Below, piece by piece: positions 6,505 through 12,153 of a DNA stretch of 12,153 bases. Position 1 is the stretch's first letter. The number at the start of each line of letters is the position of its first letter. This stretch comes from an uncultured Clostridia bacterium. GTDB lineage: Bacteria > Bacillota > Clostridia > Christensenellales > Aristaeellaceae. Under the pieces are notes generated by a model. It did no database searches. It worked only from the letters and a program-made list of their open reading frames with translations, and was not told where the DNA came from. The DNA is taken from the NCBI GenBank assembly GCA_934667105.1, contig CAKULG010000040.1, positions 1-12,153 on the forward strand, read 5' to 3'. The position numbers were made by a program, and so were the translations under genes.

Positions 6505-8559
6505 TTATTCCCTGCGGGGCGCGGCGCTTTTTTTGAATTGCCCGGGGGTCATGCCCGTTTCTTCCTTAAACACCTTGATGAAATACGCCGCGTTGGCGTA
6601 GCAGAGGATTTCGCTGGTTTCATCCACATTCTTGTTTTCCTCCAGCAGCAGACGCTTCGCGTATTCCATTTTCTGGCGGGTGACGTATTCCTTATAGGTC
6701 ATGCCGGAATATTTATAAATCAGCTTGCCCACCAGGCGGCTGTTTTTGTGGAAATGATCGGAAACGCCGCTGATGGAAAGCTGGGGATTGGTCAGCTGCG
6801 ATTGGATATATTGCAAAATCTCCTGAATTTCATGGGCCTCGGCGCTTTCGATATTCTGAAGGCGGCGGGTGCACAGGGCGTTCATCAGAGTGTGGCAATC
6901 CTGTAAATAGAGGGCCTCCTCCGGCTCCTGCAGCAGCCGCTCCAGCAGCTCCTCCGAAAGGGTCATGCCGTTTTGCCGGGCCTGATCCAGCAGCACATGC
7001 AGCACGTCCAGCCGGTGCACATGCTGCATCAGGGAAGCGCCCTTTTTCGGCGCGGCGCGCTCGATGCGCTGCACGATGCGCAGGGCCTCCTCCAGCCGGC
7101 CCGCCCGCAGCTCCCGGGCCAAGGCCTGCAAATCGCTCTGCGCGTCCGCATCCTGGGTTGCAGCCGCGCCCGCTTCGCCCGCCTCGGATTGGATGGAGGC
7201 CAGGGCGACGGGAAGCTGACCGCGCTCCTGGCAGATCTGGCTTCTGCGCACCGTCGCGTCCAGGCCCCTGCTTTCCAGGCATTCCTGCAATATATCCACG
7301 GCCTCTTGAATTTTATCCGTGTTTTCGGCGTTCAGCAGCAGCCAGTATTCCCCCCGCCGCCGGTGCCACGCGCCATAAAGGGATAATTCCTCATCCTGCA
7401 TGCTTTCCATCAGCTGCTCCAGCCAAAGAGAATTCTTGCCGTATTCTTCGGGCCAGCGCAGCTTCAGCACCGCGAACAGCGCATGATGCAATTCCATCTG
7501 CGCCAGCTCGATCTGCCGCTCCATTTCCTCCGTCCATACGCCGTTGAAAAGCAGGTTCAGCAGTTGCTGGCGCATCTGGCGCTTCTGGCTTTTAATTTCC
7601 TCCAGCCGCTCGTTGAGGTTCACCCGGGAAAGCTGGTTTTCCTTTTCCAGATGAGCAATGGTGTTTTCAATGGAGAGCAGCTTATCCTTTTCCATTTCGC
7701 CGCCCATGCGGTCGGCCACCCGTTGAATGGGGCGATACATGGAATAGGCGGCCAGCGCCCCGAAGAGCAGCATCACCAGCGTCAGCCCGCCGCCCAGGAG
7801 CAGCAGCGTGGTCATATACCCGCTGGCGCCGTTATATTTCGTCCACGCGCTTGGGGAAACCTGGGCGGAAAAATCCCCCCGGGCGCTGAGCACGGGCTCT
7901 CCCTCCGCATCCAGGCCGCCCAGCAGGCGCTGGCCGCCGTAAAAAAGCGCGTATTCCTCCAGGGAAAGGCCGCTGATGCGCTCCAGCCGTTCCCGCAGGC
8001 GGGCGGGCTGCACGATGAAGAGAACGGAAAAATCTCCCTTCTCCCCCGCAATGCCGGAGAGATGCGACGTGACGACGAAAAGCACCCCCTCGGTGTAGGA
8101 GAAATTGGCGGAAAGCTGAATGGGGCTGAGGATAAACATGCCCTTCTGGTTCAGCCCCGCCGGGGACAGCTTTTCCGCCTCCACGCCTAGCAGCCAGGAC
8201 AGGGCGGGCAGATCGATCTTGCTGGAGGTGGTGTACGCCTCCCCCGTGCCGTCGTAGAGCAGAAAATAATCGGAAACAAGGGTGGCGTAGCTGGCGTACT
8301 TTTTGAAATCCGCGATACGCTCCAATTCATAAAATTTATTGGATTCCACATAGATAGGCCGGTAATAAATCTCGTAGGCGATATTATTGGCCACGGAAAA
8401 CATGGCGTCGCACTGCGCCTCCAGCTCGTCCAGCGCCAGGGAAACGCGCTCCGCCGTTTTCTTTTTTTCCAATTCGTTCAGTTCCGCCATCGAGCGCCAG
8501 CCCAGCGTTTCTCCAATCAGGGCGCAGGCTGCCAGCACGACGCTCAGATACGTCAGCAG
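6505..8559 (-). CDS. Membrane-anchored AraC-family regulator, N-terminus missing
   Basis: About 684 codons are open from 8559 to the TAA at 6505, with no proper start. Numbering from the GTG at 8538, a first membrane helix (LLTYLSVVLAACALIGETLGW) straddles the beginning. An extracytoplasmic sensor region of about 225 residues follows, then a second membrane helix (241-267, TTLLLLGGGLTLVMLLFGAL), a charged coiled coil (about 280-330), a linker region, and a C-terminal AraC DNA-binding domain (about 568-677) with two helix-turn-helices: SISGVSDHFHKNSRLVGKLI and VDETSEILCYANAAYFIKVF, ending GMTPGQFKK. This is the YesN-like layout, in which an external ligand, often a sugar, controls carbohydrate genes. 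Only the first ten or so residues seem lost: at about 8556-8562 the DNA turns into a glycoside hydrolase gene on the other strand. The GTG at 8538 lies inside the helix and lacks a ribosome site. Confidence 0.85.
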   Translation of the reverse strand: MLTYLSVVLAACALIGETLGWRSMAELNELEKKKTAERVSLALDELEAQCDAMFSVANNIAYEIYYRPIYVESNKFYELERIADFKKYASYATLVSDYFLLYDGTGEAYTTSSKIDLPALSWLLGVEAEKLSPAGLNQKGMFILSPIQLSANFSYTEGVLFVVTSHLSGIAGEKGDFSVLFIVQPARLRERLERISGLSLEEYALFYGGQRLLGGLDAEGEPVLSARGDFSAQVSPSAWTKYNGASGYMTTLLLLGGGLTLVMLLFGALAAYSMYRPIQRVADRMGGEMEKDKLLSIENTIAHLEKENQLSRVNLNERLEEIKSQKRQMRQQLLNLLFNGVWTEEMERQIELAQMELHHALFAVLKLRWPEEYGKNSLWLEQLMESMQDEELSLYGAWHRRRGEYWLLLNAENTDKIQEAVDILQECLESRGLDATVRRSQICQERGQLPVALASIQSEAGEAGAAATQDADAQSDLQALARELRAGRLEEALRIVQRIERAAPKKGASLMQHVHRLDVLHVLLDQARQNGMTLSEELLERLLQEPEEALYLQDCHTLMNALCTRRLQNIESAEAHEIQEILQYIQSQLTNPQLSISGVSDHFHKNSRLVGKLIYKYSGMTYKEYVTRQKMEYAKRLLLEENKNVDETSEILCYANAAYFIKVFKEETGMTPGQFKKSAAPRRE

Positions 8560-8565
8560 ATGTGG
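8556..8565. other. Inverted junction: two genes cut head to head
   Basis: Within a few bases the membrane helix of the minus-strand regulator and the middle of the plus-strand glycoside hydrolase begin. Neither gene has room for a start codon, ribosome site or promoter. Two unrelated genes, each missing its 5' end at the same point, mark a breakpoint of an inversion or an artificial join. No repeat or IS end is visible there. Confidence 0.7.
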
Positions 8566-9578
8566 CCTCTCCCGGCATCTGGACCGACCATGTGTTCCAG
8601 ATGTGCAATATCGCGCTGGAGGTGTGGAATTGCTTCCTCTACACCCAGGATAAGCGGCTGCTTTCCGAAATCTGGTATCCCGTGCTGAAGGGCTGCGCCG
8701 ATTTCTTCTATTATCAACAGCTGTATACCCTTCAGGATGGGCGCACTATCATCGGAAAATGCTGCGATCTGGAGCGCATCGGCGGCTCGGAGCAAAACGC
8801 CATGCTCACCACCTGCGGGGCCATCGGCACGCTGGAATGGGCGGCGCAGGCGGCCCGCGTCCTGGAAACGGACGGCGATCAGGCGGCGGCCTGGGAAGAA
8901 AAGGCCGCGCTGCTGCGGCAATCCCTGCCCCAGGACGGGGAAAAATATCTGCCCTTTGAAAACGCCCAAATGAAAAGCATCGGCGCGCTGGGCGGGCTGT
9001 ATCCCTATCCCGTGCTCAGCGGAAAGGAGCCCCTATGCCAGGCCGCCCTGGATGATTTCCTGGCTGATCCCTCCGCGGGTAATATGTATCGTGTGGGCCG
9101 CGGCCTGTGCACCTGGTACGCCGATTGGGCGGCCATCGCCCTGTTCCGCAGCGGCCGCCCCCTGGAGGGCATTCAGGCCATGGGCAACGCCATTGATATG
9201 ACCGGCGCATTCCGGGCGATTTTCGAAATTAACGAGCCGGGCGCTTTCGTCAGCTTCCCCTGGTGCTCCGCCCCCAACGCCTCCTTTGCCCAGGCTGCGC
9301 TGGAAATGCTGCTGTGGACGGAAAACGATACGCTGCACCTCAACAGCGAATTTCCCGCTGATTGGGGCGCGCTGCGCTATCAGCTTCACGCTCCGGACGA
9401 TTTGACCGTCCGCTATGAAAAAACGGCGGCGGGCGACGTTTGCGCCGTCGTTTCCGCAGGCCCCGCCCACAGCGGCCAGATGAAAGCCATTCACTGGCTG
9501 GGCGTCGTGCGGCCCCTTTCTTTGCGCCCCGGAGAATCTCTGCGGTTGGAAGGCAAGGCGCCGCTCCCGCCTGCCTGA
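8562..9578 (+). CDS. Glycoside hydrolase, (alpha/alpha)6-barrel type, C-terminal part
   Basis: A 338-codon open frame begins in mid-domain (GIWTDHVFQMCNIALEVW) and ends at TGA 9578. Alternating helices such as NCFLYTQDKRLLSEIWYPVL, then KGCADFFYYQQLY, SEQNAMLTTCGAIGTLEWAA and GLCTWYADWAAIALFRSGRP are typical of the six-hairpin (alpha/alpha)6 glycosidases (GH95/GH78/GH65-like). A C-terminal beta-rich domain (LHLNSEFPADWGALRYQL to LSLRPGESLRLEG) caps it. I cannot name the GH family or the catalytic acid with confidence. The GTG at 8562 has no ribosome site and is not a believable start; roughly half the protein is missing at the junction. The 3' end is intact and followed by a strong terminator. 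It probably acted on a plant or host glycan. Confidence 0.75.
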   Translation: MASPGIWTDHVFQMCNIALEVWNCFLYTQDKRLLSEIWYPVLKGCADFFYYQQLYTLQDGRTIIGKCCDLERIGGSEQNAMLTTCGAIGTLEWAAQAARVLETDGDQAAAWEEKAALLRQSLPQDGEKYLPFENAQMKSIGALGGLYPYPVLSGKEPLCQAALDDFLADPSAGNMYRVGRGLCTWYADWAAIALFRSGRPLEGIQAMGNAIDMTGAFRAIFEINEPGAFVSFPWCSAPNASFAQAALEMLLWTENDTLHLNSEFPADWGALRYQLHAPDDLTVRYEKTAAGDVCAVVSAGPAHSGQMKAIHWLGVVRPLSLRPGESLRLEGKAPLPPA

Positions 9579-9607
9579 CCGCCGCGCTTCCTGACCGTGT
9601 AGCCCAT

Positions 9608-9658
9608 AAAACGCGCCCCGTCCACAGCAGCGTGCCGCTGCCCGGCGGGGCGCGTTTT
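9608..9658. terminator. Bidirectional intrinsic terminator
   Basis: AAAACGCGCCCCG (9608-9620) and CGGGGCGCGTTTT (9646-9658) are perfect 13-bp arms, with the T-run continuing past the stem. The loop contains a smaller CAGCG-TGC-CGCTG hairpin. It lies 30 nt after the glycoside hydrolase stop and ends that transcript. It would work in both directions because the arms end in A-run/T-run. Confidence 0.9.
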
Positions 9659-9683
9659 TGTTTTCCATCAAGGATTCCAGAGA

Positions 9684-10499
9684 AAATGGTCCGCCCGGAT
9701 GCGGAACACCCGCGACAGCCACGCGGCGCTGAACGGTGTGGAGATACCCGAAAATGAGAAATTCCGCACCATTTGGGGCAATGAATTGCGCTACCCCGGC
9801 GACCCGGAAGCGCCTGCCGCAGAGGTGATTAACTGCTTCTGTGTGCTGGTTCCGGATGTGAAATTGCCGCCGGAAAACGACGGCCTTCGATTGAAAAATG
9901 AGGGAAAAAGTGGTATAATAGAGGGCGAAGGAAGCCCCGAAAATGCCGCTGAAAAGGCCGCCGCAATTGAGAAGGAATTCCGGTATACGGACGCATGGGG
10001 CGACTCCTTCTCCCCCATCGACCGGGCTTCCTTCGCCGCCATGCCAACCGACGCGCAGGAGCAGGCCGCAGCTGGCATCCGCAAGGCGCAGGAGCTTTTC
10101 AAACTGGATACGCTGCCGAAGAAAATTGCTTTCGGCGATACGCGGGGTGCATATGGCATGTACAGCGAGAAGAGCCGAACGCTTACGCTCTCCCGCGCCC
10201 GATGCAAAGACCCGGCAGAGGCCTATAGCACGATGGTGCATGAACTGACGCACTATTACGACCATAAGCGCGGCCATATCGCCGAGAACGTGTATAAGCA
10301 AGCGCTTAAGGAAATGGGGTTGCGGGCGAATAACAAACAATCTTATACACTTATGCGTGAAACGATTGGCTTGTTCAATGATACGGACATTGGTGATGCA
10401 CACGAGATTTTTGCATTTGGAATTGAAAAAGCCGTTTCTGGAAGAGGGAACGCGCTTGCAAAGAAAATGCTTGAAATCGTTCTAAAAGGGGTGAAGTAA
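9684..10499 (+). CDS. Phage minor head protein tail fused to zinc metallopeptidase, 5' truncated
   Basis: The frame opens with KWSARMRNTRDSHAALNGVE and reaches VINCFCVLVP, the C-terminal signature of SPP1 gp7/Mu F-type phage head morphogenesis proteins (TRxSHxAxxG ... NCxC). The first ATG (9699) lies within this signature, so it is not the true start. The large N-terminal portin-binding part is missing, and resemblance fades a few bases after the terminator at 9658. After a Glu/Lys-rich linker (residues 55-95, numbering from 9699) comes a zincin-like domain: YSTMVHELTHYYDH with HExxH at 181-185, and a downstream GDAHEIFAFGIEKA whose Glu236 could be the third zinc ligand, as in gluzincins. Phage head proteins carrying a C-terminal enzyme effector are known (ADP-ribosyltransferase types, for example). 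A one-base gap separates it from the next gene. Confidence 0.75.
   Translation, partial: KWSARMRNTRDSHAALNGVEIPENEKFRTIWGNELRYPGDPEAPAAEVINCFCVLVPDVKLPPENDGLRLKNEGKSGIIEGEGSPENAAEKAAAIEKEFRYTDAWGDSFSPIDRASFAAMPTDAQEQAAAGIRKAQELFKLDTLPKKIAFGDTRGAYGMYSEKSRTLTLSRARCKDPAEAYSTMVHELTHYYDHKRGHIAENVYKQALKEMGLRANNKQSYTLMRETIGLFNDTDIGDAHEIFAFGIEKAVSGRGNALAKKMLEIVLKGVK
9891..9919 (+). promoter_or_regulatory. Candidate promoter inside the fusion gene
   Basis: TTGAAA (9891-9896; five of six) and a perfect TATAAT (9914-9919) are 17 nt apart. They lie inside the codons of the linker between the head-protein tail and the metallopeptidase domain. Transcription would start near 9926 and cover the peptidase part and the genes after it. 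The first in-frame ATG downstream (10041) has no clear ribosome site, so the promoter may serve the later genes. Confidence 0.45.
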
Positions 10500-10500
10500 A

Positions 10501-10698
10501 ATGCATTTTAGGATGGTTGCGTCTCAGGAAGTTGAAGAAGAAGGAAAACATCTCTATGCTGCATGGCTGAGGCTTCCTCGCAAAACACGCGGAAGTTTCG
10601 AAAAATATCGCGATGCACATTGTTCCGAGGCCGCGAAAGCGTATATGCGTGAGTGCGCAGAAGTCAAGGCACGGCTGCAGCCTGGGGAGTATGTGTGA
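10501..10698 (+). CDS. Small hypothetical protein, phage-type context
   Basis: A 65-aa charged, soluble protein starting one nt after the stop of the metallopeptidase fusion (TAA-A-ATG), so translation is probably coupled. GGGGTGAAG just before the stop could serve as ribosome site. It contains AAWLRLPRKTRGSFEKYRD and a basic/acidic amphipathic helix SEAAKAYMRECAEVKARL, and ends PGEYV. There is no membrane segment or signal peptide. I do not recognise the family. Position and tight coupling make a partner, inhibitor or chaperone of the upstream peptidase one possible role, but nothing in the sequence shows it. Confidence 0.6.
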   Translation: MHFRMVASQEVEEEGKHLYAAWLRLPRKTRGSFEKYRDAHCSEAAKAYMRECAEVKARLQPGEYV

Positions 10699-10763
10699 AA
10701 GAAGAAAGCATAGACACGCGTAAATTGATGAACGATTGAAACGCTTGATAAAGGGGAGAAATA

Positions 10764-11090
10764 ATGGACGTATTCAAGCTGATTTACAGGATATTGAAGC
10801 AGATTCGCGCGTTGGAGCTTTCGGAAGAACCTGATCTGGCATTGCTTTCGCCCGACGCACTGAAAGCAACGGAAATCGAGTGCGACAACCTCATGCTGAA
10901 AATGCAGGAGGAAGGGCTGATAACCGGCCTTGCTGTCATTGAAGGGATTGACGGCCATCAAAGACCGTTCATTATGTGGCAGCGCTCCATGCCGCGCGTT
11001 ACGATGAAAGGCTTGGAGTACATGGAAGAAAACAGCATGATGAAGAAAGCAAAAAACCTTCTGAAAGGCTTCGTTGAGATCGTAAAATAA
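10764..11090 (+). CDS. YjcQ-like phage protein
   Basis: A 108-aa protein starting at ATG 10764 after AAGGGGAG with proper spacing. It begins MDVFKLIYRILKQIRALEL, then LLSPDALKATEIECDNLMLKMQEEGLI, GLAVIEGIDG, and VTMKGLEYMEENSMMKKAKN. This matches the YjcQ family pattern: an N-terminal winged-helix-like unit followed by a T-x-x-G-xx-Y-xx-(E/N)-N strand-helix element, common in Firmicute prophages and of unknown function. A DNA-binding role is possible from the winged-helix shape. It is followed within 20 nt by a terminator, ending the transcript with the two genes upstream. Confidence 0.75.
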   Translation: MDVFKLIYRILKQIRALELSEEPDLALLSPDALKATEIECDNLMLKMQEEGLITGLAVIEGIDGHQRPFIMWQRSMPRVTMKGLEYMEENSMMKKAKNLLKGFVEIVK

Positions 11091-11107
11091 CAGGCTGCAT
11101 ATGCGCA

Positions 11108-11140
11108 AACCGTCCGGCCATTGGGCAGGGCGGTTTTTTT
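11108..11140 (+). terminator. Intrinsic terminator after yjcQ-like gene
   Basis: AACCGTCC (11108-11115) pairs with GGGCGGTT (11128-11135) with one G-U pair, followed by further T residues to 11140. It lies 18 nt past the stop codon of the YjcQ-like gene and closes the phage-type transcript. Confidence 0.8.
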
Positions 11141-11162
11141 ATGCCTGAAAGGAGGGGCGCGC

Positions 11163-11276
11163 ATGGCGAGCAACCGTGTGCGGATTAACGGCACAGGAAA
11201 CCGGCACGACAGAGGGATGACGCAACTTTACAACATCGCAAGTGCGAAATATGTAACAATGAGGAAAGAATTATGA
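11163..11276 (+). CDS. 37-aa ORF, translationally coupled
   Basis: ATG 11163 follows AAAGGAGGGG at a good distance. The frame reads MASNRVRINGTGNRHDRGMT then QLYNIASAKYVTMRKEL and stops at TGA 11274-11276. The stop overlaps the start of the next gene as ATGA, typical of coupling. The ribosome site is the best on this side of the window, arguing for a real peptide. No family is recognised. It is basic and has no hydrophobic segment. It may be the 3' remnant of a longer phage gene given a start by chance, or a leader peptide for the membrane protein. Confidence 0.5.
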   Translation: MASNRVRINGTGNRHDRGMTQLYNIASAKYVTMRKEL

Positions 11277-11683
11277 ATCGGAAAGTAACATTAAAAGAAC
11301 TGCTCATCGCACGTATCGTACTGGCAATTTGTATCGCGGTGTATTACTGGTGCTGGGCCAGAAACGGATGGGAAAATTATTTCAGTTCCATTCAAACAAC
11401 CGTTGCGATCCTTGCATTTTTCTTTTTCTGCTTCTTGGGTGTGCGGGAAAGAAAATACAAAAAGGAAGTCGTGGACGAAATGGCCGTTGCAAATCTGAAA
11501 CGTTGCGACTCAATCTGCTATAAAATCACGATGGTATTGATCGTCTGCATCGGGTTTCTGTCCGCCATTTTCCGCCTTGCCATATCCTCGGAAGTGATTG
11601 GTTACCTGCTGATGGGCGTACTGGTGCTGACGTCCGTTATACGAACGCTCCTGTTCTGTTATATGGACGCGAGGGGGGCTTAA
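11273..11683 (+). CDS. Four-helix integral membrane protein
   Basis: A 136-aa protein with four hydrophobic stretches: about residues 10-29 (LLIARIVLAICIAVYYWCWA), 38-58 (IQTTVAILAFFFFCFLGV), 83-104 (CYKITMVLIVCIGFLSAIFR) and 108-130 (VIGYLLMGVLVLTSVIRTLL). A charged loop RERKYKKEVVDEM links helices 2 and 3. The start overlaps the stop of the preceding short ORF. The stop is two nt before the start of a small XRE regulator. Pairs of a small membrane protein and a short XRE repressor are frequent in Firmicutes, where the regulator usually controls the pair; the membrane protein's role is unknown. Confidence 0.75.
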   Translation: MNRKVTLKELLIARIVLAICIAVYYWCWARNGWENYFSSIQTTVAILAFFFFCFLGVRERKYKKEVVDEMAVANLKRCDSICYKITMVLIVCIGFLSAIFRLAISSEVIGYLLMGVLVLTSVIRTLLFCYMDARGA

Positions 11684-11685
11684 TC

Positions 11686-11913
11686 ATGCTCGTTACCAAA
11701 ATCAGGGAATATCGCGAGAAGGCGGGGTATAAGCAAAGCGAACTGGCCGAGCTTGTCGGCGCGCGACGAGAAACGATCGTTCATCTGGAAAATGGAAGAT
11801 ATAATCCATCCCTTAAATTGGCTATGGATATTGCGAAAGTGTTCCATGTGACTGTTGAAGAACTGTTTAAATTTGATGATGATAAAAAAGAGAACAGTGA
11901 AAGGAATAGATAA
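11686..11913 (+). CDS. Short XRE-family transcriptional regulator
   Basis: A 75-aa single-domain Cro/C1-type DNA-binding protein. VTKIREYREKAGYKQSELAE, LVGARRETIVHLENGRYNPS and LKLAMDIAKVFHVTVEELFK form the five-helix HTH_3 fold, with the recognition helix at about RRETIVHLE (residues 27-35). A short charged tail (FDDDKKENSERNR) follows and there is no ligand-binding domain. Length fits the YozG/SdpR-context type of tiny repressors. It starts at ATG 11686 after GAGGGGGG and is cotranscribed with the membrane protein. It probably represses its own operon. Its stop (TAA, 11911-11913) overlaps the expected start of the broken Nudix gene. Confidence 0.88.
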   Translation: MLVTKIREYREKAGYKQSELAELVGARRETIVHLENGRYNPSLKLAMDIAKVFHVTVEELFKFDDDKKENSERNR

Positions 11914-12122
11914 CGGAAATTTGGGATCTATACAATGAAAAACGTGAACTTACGGGTAAAACACATATACGTGGGCAAAAAGTCCCGCAAGGGTTTTACC
12001 ACCTCGTTGTTCACGTTTGGATCAAAAACAGTAAAGCATACGTGCCCCCCGCAGGCAAAATTTTGCCCGAATATTTGCAAACAAAAAATCACGCCCGAAT
12101 ATCTGATTGGCGAAAAGCGTAG
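11913..12122 (+). pseudogene. Nudix hydrolase N-terminus, start codon ACG, broken
   Basis: From 11913 the frame reads (T)EIWDLYNEKRELTGKTHIRG, QKVPQGFYHLVVHVWIKNSK and then unrelated residues to TAG 12120-12122. The first part is the standard opening of an isopentenyl-isomerase-like or general Nudix hydrolase. ACG stands exactly where ATG would form the usual TAATG stop-start overlap with the regulator, and AAAGGAAT lies upstream at a proper distance. After KNSK the expected YLxxQR and the Nudix box (GxxxxxExxxxxREUxEE) are absent. EYLIGEKRRENAS at 12096-12135 in another frame resembles the next segment, so a small insertion or duplication (see the repeat at 12065) shifted the frame. It is non-functional as seen. 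Confidence 0.6.
12065..12102 (+). repeat. Short direct repeat inside broken Nudix gene
   Basis: GCCCGAATAT occurs at 12065-12074 and 12093-12102, 28 nt apart, each with a similar A-rich lead-in and a T(T/C)TG continuation. The second copy belongs to the Nudix-like EYLIG segment. A duplication of about 28 nt would shift the frame by one and explains part of the gene's disruption. Confidence 0.45.
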
Positions 12123-12153
12123 GGAAAACGCATCCGCTTAGTCCCGCAGATAA

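Noticed and set aside
9943..10248. 101-codon frame beginning with ATG 9943 after a GAAGGAAG sequence
   Set aside because: It overlaps the metallopeptidase in another frame and has no recognisable content; only the proximity to the internal promoter is of note.
9033..10403. Minus-strand open frame of 456 codons
   Set aside because: It runs through a perfect terminator hairpin and is antisense to two real genes with clear motifs.
11935..12141. 68-codon plus frame starting at ATG 11935
   Set aside because: The adjacent frame from 11913 gives the Nudix N-terminus (LTGKTHIRGQKVPQGFYHL); the ATG lies inside it out of frame and lacks a ribosome site.

Overview
The window reads as DNA from a moderately G+C-rich Gram-positive anaerobe, probably a gut-type Clostridia. 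Grounds: AGGAGG-type ribosome sites, sigma-A promoters with 17-nt spacers, a YesN-like membrane-anchored AraC regulator, and the NAD-malic enzyme and YjcQ families. No rRNA, tRNA or CRISPR array was seen. The main theme is fragmentation: intact operons are embedded among truncated or broken genes, and several neighbours are cut at the same point in opposite orientation.

Layout. (1) 1-1054: an IS481-like transposase relic (minus), a nuclease-like 3' fragment with an in-frame TGA (plus), and a doubtful 57-aa ORF. (2) 1055-3460: a secreted alpha/beta hydrolase with one in-frame TAG (minus); a ~140-bp plus-strand island holding the end of one gene and the first codons of an aldo/keto reductase; a second hydrolase lacking its 3' end and frameshifted in a homopolymer; and an intact SAM methyltransferase that heads this minus-strand unit behind a strong promoter. 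(3) 3467-3912: an ABC-ATPase relic with Walker A fused to the signature motif, then a nested hairpin. (4) 3913-6351: the best preserved part, a two-gene minus-strand operon for a malate/L-lactate dehydrogenase family enzyme and an NAD-type malic enzyme. (5) 6505-9658: a membrane-anchored AraC regulator (minus) and a glycoside hydrolase (plus), both missing their N-termini at one junction near 8560; the hydrolase is followed by a perfect terminator. (6) 9684-12153: the C-terminal tail of a phage SPP1 gp7/Mu F-type minor head protein fused to a zinc metallopeptidase, three small phage-type genes, a four-helix membrane protein with an XRE regulator, and a broken Nudix N-terminus.

How it works together. 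The two malate enzymes could jointly route malate to oxaloacetate and pyruvate. The regulator and glycoside hydrolase would fit a sugar-polymer locus if they were originally neighbours. The phage-type block could deliver or express a metallopeptidase effector. The alternating orientation of truncated pieces suggests either recent inversions in a decaying region or chimeric joins made during amplification or assembly. Sequence alone cannot separate these.
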